Positions 5,787 to 6,627 of a stretch of 6,627 nucleotides of DNA are shown in pieces. The position numbers and the translations under genes were made by a program. Source of the DNA: Candidatus Zixiibacteriota bacterium (GTDB lineage: Bacteria > Zixibacteria > MSB-5A5 > JAABVY01 > JAHJOQ01); the NCBI GenBank assembly GCA_024275215.1, contig JAJRZO010000355.1, forward strand, positions 1 through 6,627, in the 5' to 3' direction. The stretch's first letter is position 1; the number at the start of each line of letters is the position of its first letter. A model generated the notes under the pieces. The model was not told the DNA's origin. It was given only the letters and a program-made list of their open reading frames with translations, and searched no databases.

Positions 5787-6574
5787 AAGTACCCCTTGAA
5801 TAACGAGATAACCAGTTTTGTGATAAGGAAATTGACGAGAAGGATAGTAATCGAAGTCAGCACGACACTGCTGGTAGTCGATCTGCCTACTCCTCTTGTA
5901 CCGCCTTTGGTCGAAAAACCTTTATAGCATGAGATGACAGCAATCACTATTGAGAAAGCGAATGGTTTGAGCAAGCCTATCGTGATATTCCCGAAGCGCA
6001 TCCTGTCCATGACATTTGCCCAATACAGAGTTGATGAGACATGCGAAACGAATATTGCTATGATCCACGCACCAAACAAAGCAATAGCGTCAGCGATGAT
6101 GGTCAGAACCGGAACCATTATGACGAGCGAGATCAGTCTTGGCGTCGCGAGTTTTTTGATGGGATCAATGCCGAATGCCCGGAGCGCATTGACCTGATTT
6201 GACGATACCATAGCTGCAATTTCGGCGGTGATTCCGGATGCCACGCGTGCTGCGATCATCAAGCCTGTCAAAACCGGTCCCAGTTCTCGAACGATGGCTA
6301 TCGCCATGATTCGCCCCAAATAATCTTTGGAGCCTACATCCGCAAGTTCGTATGAGAACTGTAAAGCCATTCCCTGACCTGCAAAAATTCCGGTGAGAAT
6401 GACAAGATACAAAGACCCAACACCTATATAGTACATCTGTTCGAAAGTTTCGTAAGGATATATTGGCTTACCAAAGATTCTGATTAGCATCTGCCCCCCA
6501 AAGATGGTCATATTCTGCAGTTCACTTACGAAGTGCTTAAGACCGCCTTCCATCTTCCTCAGCAAAGCGAACAT
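5783..6574 (-). CDS. mlaE: MlaE-type ABC lipid transporter permease
   Basis: The 263-residue inner-membrane protein is the permease of an MlaFED-type phospholipid transporter. Hydrophobic segments lie at about 48-70, 90-110, 146-175, 200-217 and 235-258. The conserved MlaE core is visible as VRELGPVLTGLMIAARVASG (95-114) followed by ITAEIAAMVSSNQVNALRAFGIDP (115-138), with the late motif CYKGFSTKGGTRGVGRSTT (216-234). The frame is open upstream to an ATG at 6619, adding 15 residues, but the ATG at 6574 has AAAGGAG four bases before it and fits the family length (about 260), so the gene is taken as complete. It is the first gene of the mlaEFD set seen here. Whether another gene precedes it cannot be judged from the 53 bp left, although one frame carries a TGA at 6594-6596 that could end an upstream gene. 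Confidence 0.95.
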   Translation of the reverse strand: MFALLRKMEGGLKHFVSELQNMTIFGGQMLIRIFGKPIYPYETFEQMYYIGVGSLYLVILTGIFAGQGMALQFSYELADVGSKDYLGRIMAIAIVRELGPVLTGLMIAARVASGITAEIAAMVSSNQVNALRAFGIDPIKKLATPRLISLVIMVPVLTIIADAIALFGAWIIAIFVSHVSSTLYWANVMDRMRFGNITIGLLKPFAFSIVIAVISCYKGFSTKGGTRGVGRSTTSSVVLTSITILLVNFLITKLVISLFKGYL

Positions 6575-6578
6575 CGAT

Positions 6579-6585
6579 CTCCTTT
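6579..6585 (-). promoter_or_regulatory. Ribosome binding site deciding the mlaE start
   Basis: The minus strand reads AAAGGAG, then ATCG, then the ATG at 6574. The in-frame ATG at 6619 has only CGTTCATC visible before it at the window edge, so the internal start is preferred. No promoter is recognisable in 6586-6627. Confidence 0.7.
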
Positions 6586-6627
6586 CGAGTCCTTCATGCG
6601 GACGTAGTAGAGAATACATGATGAACG

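Noticed and set aside
6575..6619. Upstream in-frame extension of mlaE (15 residues, MYSLLRPHEGLERRS)
   Set aside because: The internal ATG at 6574 has a strong AAAGGAG site and gives the usual family length, while the extension carries that ribosome site within it.

Overview
The window carries six protein-coding genes, all on the minus strand, so transcription runs from high to low coordinates. The organism is very probably a Gram-negative (diderm) bacterium of medium GC content. It has an Mla/MCE-type lipid transport operon, which implies an outer membrane, and an exported C-terminal processing protease. The MCE protein has a long C-terminal tail ending in a 'NPKKYLKFSVF'-type motif. That tail and a REP-like GCGGGA hairpin pair would fit an FCB-group or candidate-phylum lineage such as Zixibacteria, but this placement is a guess from general familiarity.

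Layout from the right end, in transcription order. Positions 6574-4066 hold a compact three-gene ABC lipid transporter operon: mlaE (permease), mlaF (ATPase, overlapping mlaE by 4 bp through GTGA) and mlaD (membrane-anchored MCE protein, 5 bp after mlaF). Positions 4065-3646 are a gap of about 420 bp with one doubtful 71-codon ORF and an imperfect inverted repeat. Positions 3645-1719 look like a self-contained single-gene unit for a 601-residue S41 protease. It has a TTGACA/TACATT promoter with a perfect 8-bp inverted repeat in its spacer, a strong AGGAGG ribosome site, the gene, and a 10-bp stem terminator hairpin. Positions 1687-959 encode a class I SAM-dependent methyltransferase. Positions 924-199 are another unit: a near-consensus sigma-70 promoter (TTGACT, 17 bp, TATAAT), a GAGGAG ribosome site and a 223-residue composite protein. 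Positions 198-1 hold no gene, only a pair of inverted GC-rich hairpins resembling a REP/MITE-type element and a small third hairpin.

Most of the window is ordinary envelope biology: MlaEFD moves phospholipid between membranes, and the S41 protease trims or degrades envelope proteins. The most unusual item is the 199-870 product. It has an amphipathic N-terminal helix plus Pro/Arg-rich linker like bacterial microcompartment encapsulation peptides, then a segment resembling the N-terminus of EutQ, then a domain resembling RpiB/LacAB sugar-phosphate isomerase in which the usual catalytic Cys and His positions are replaced. The promoter shows that translation starts at the helix itself, not at upstream in-frame ATGs. 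No shell protein gene lies in the window, so the microcompartment link is a hypothesis from one protein.
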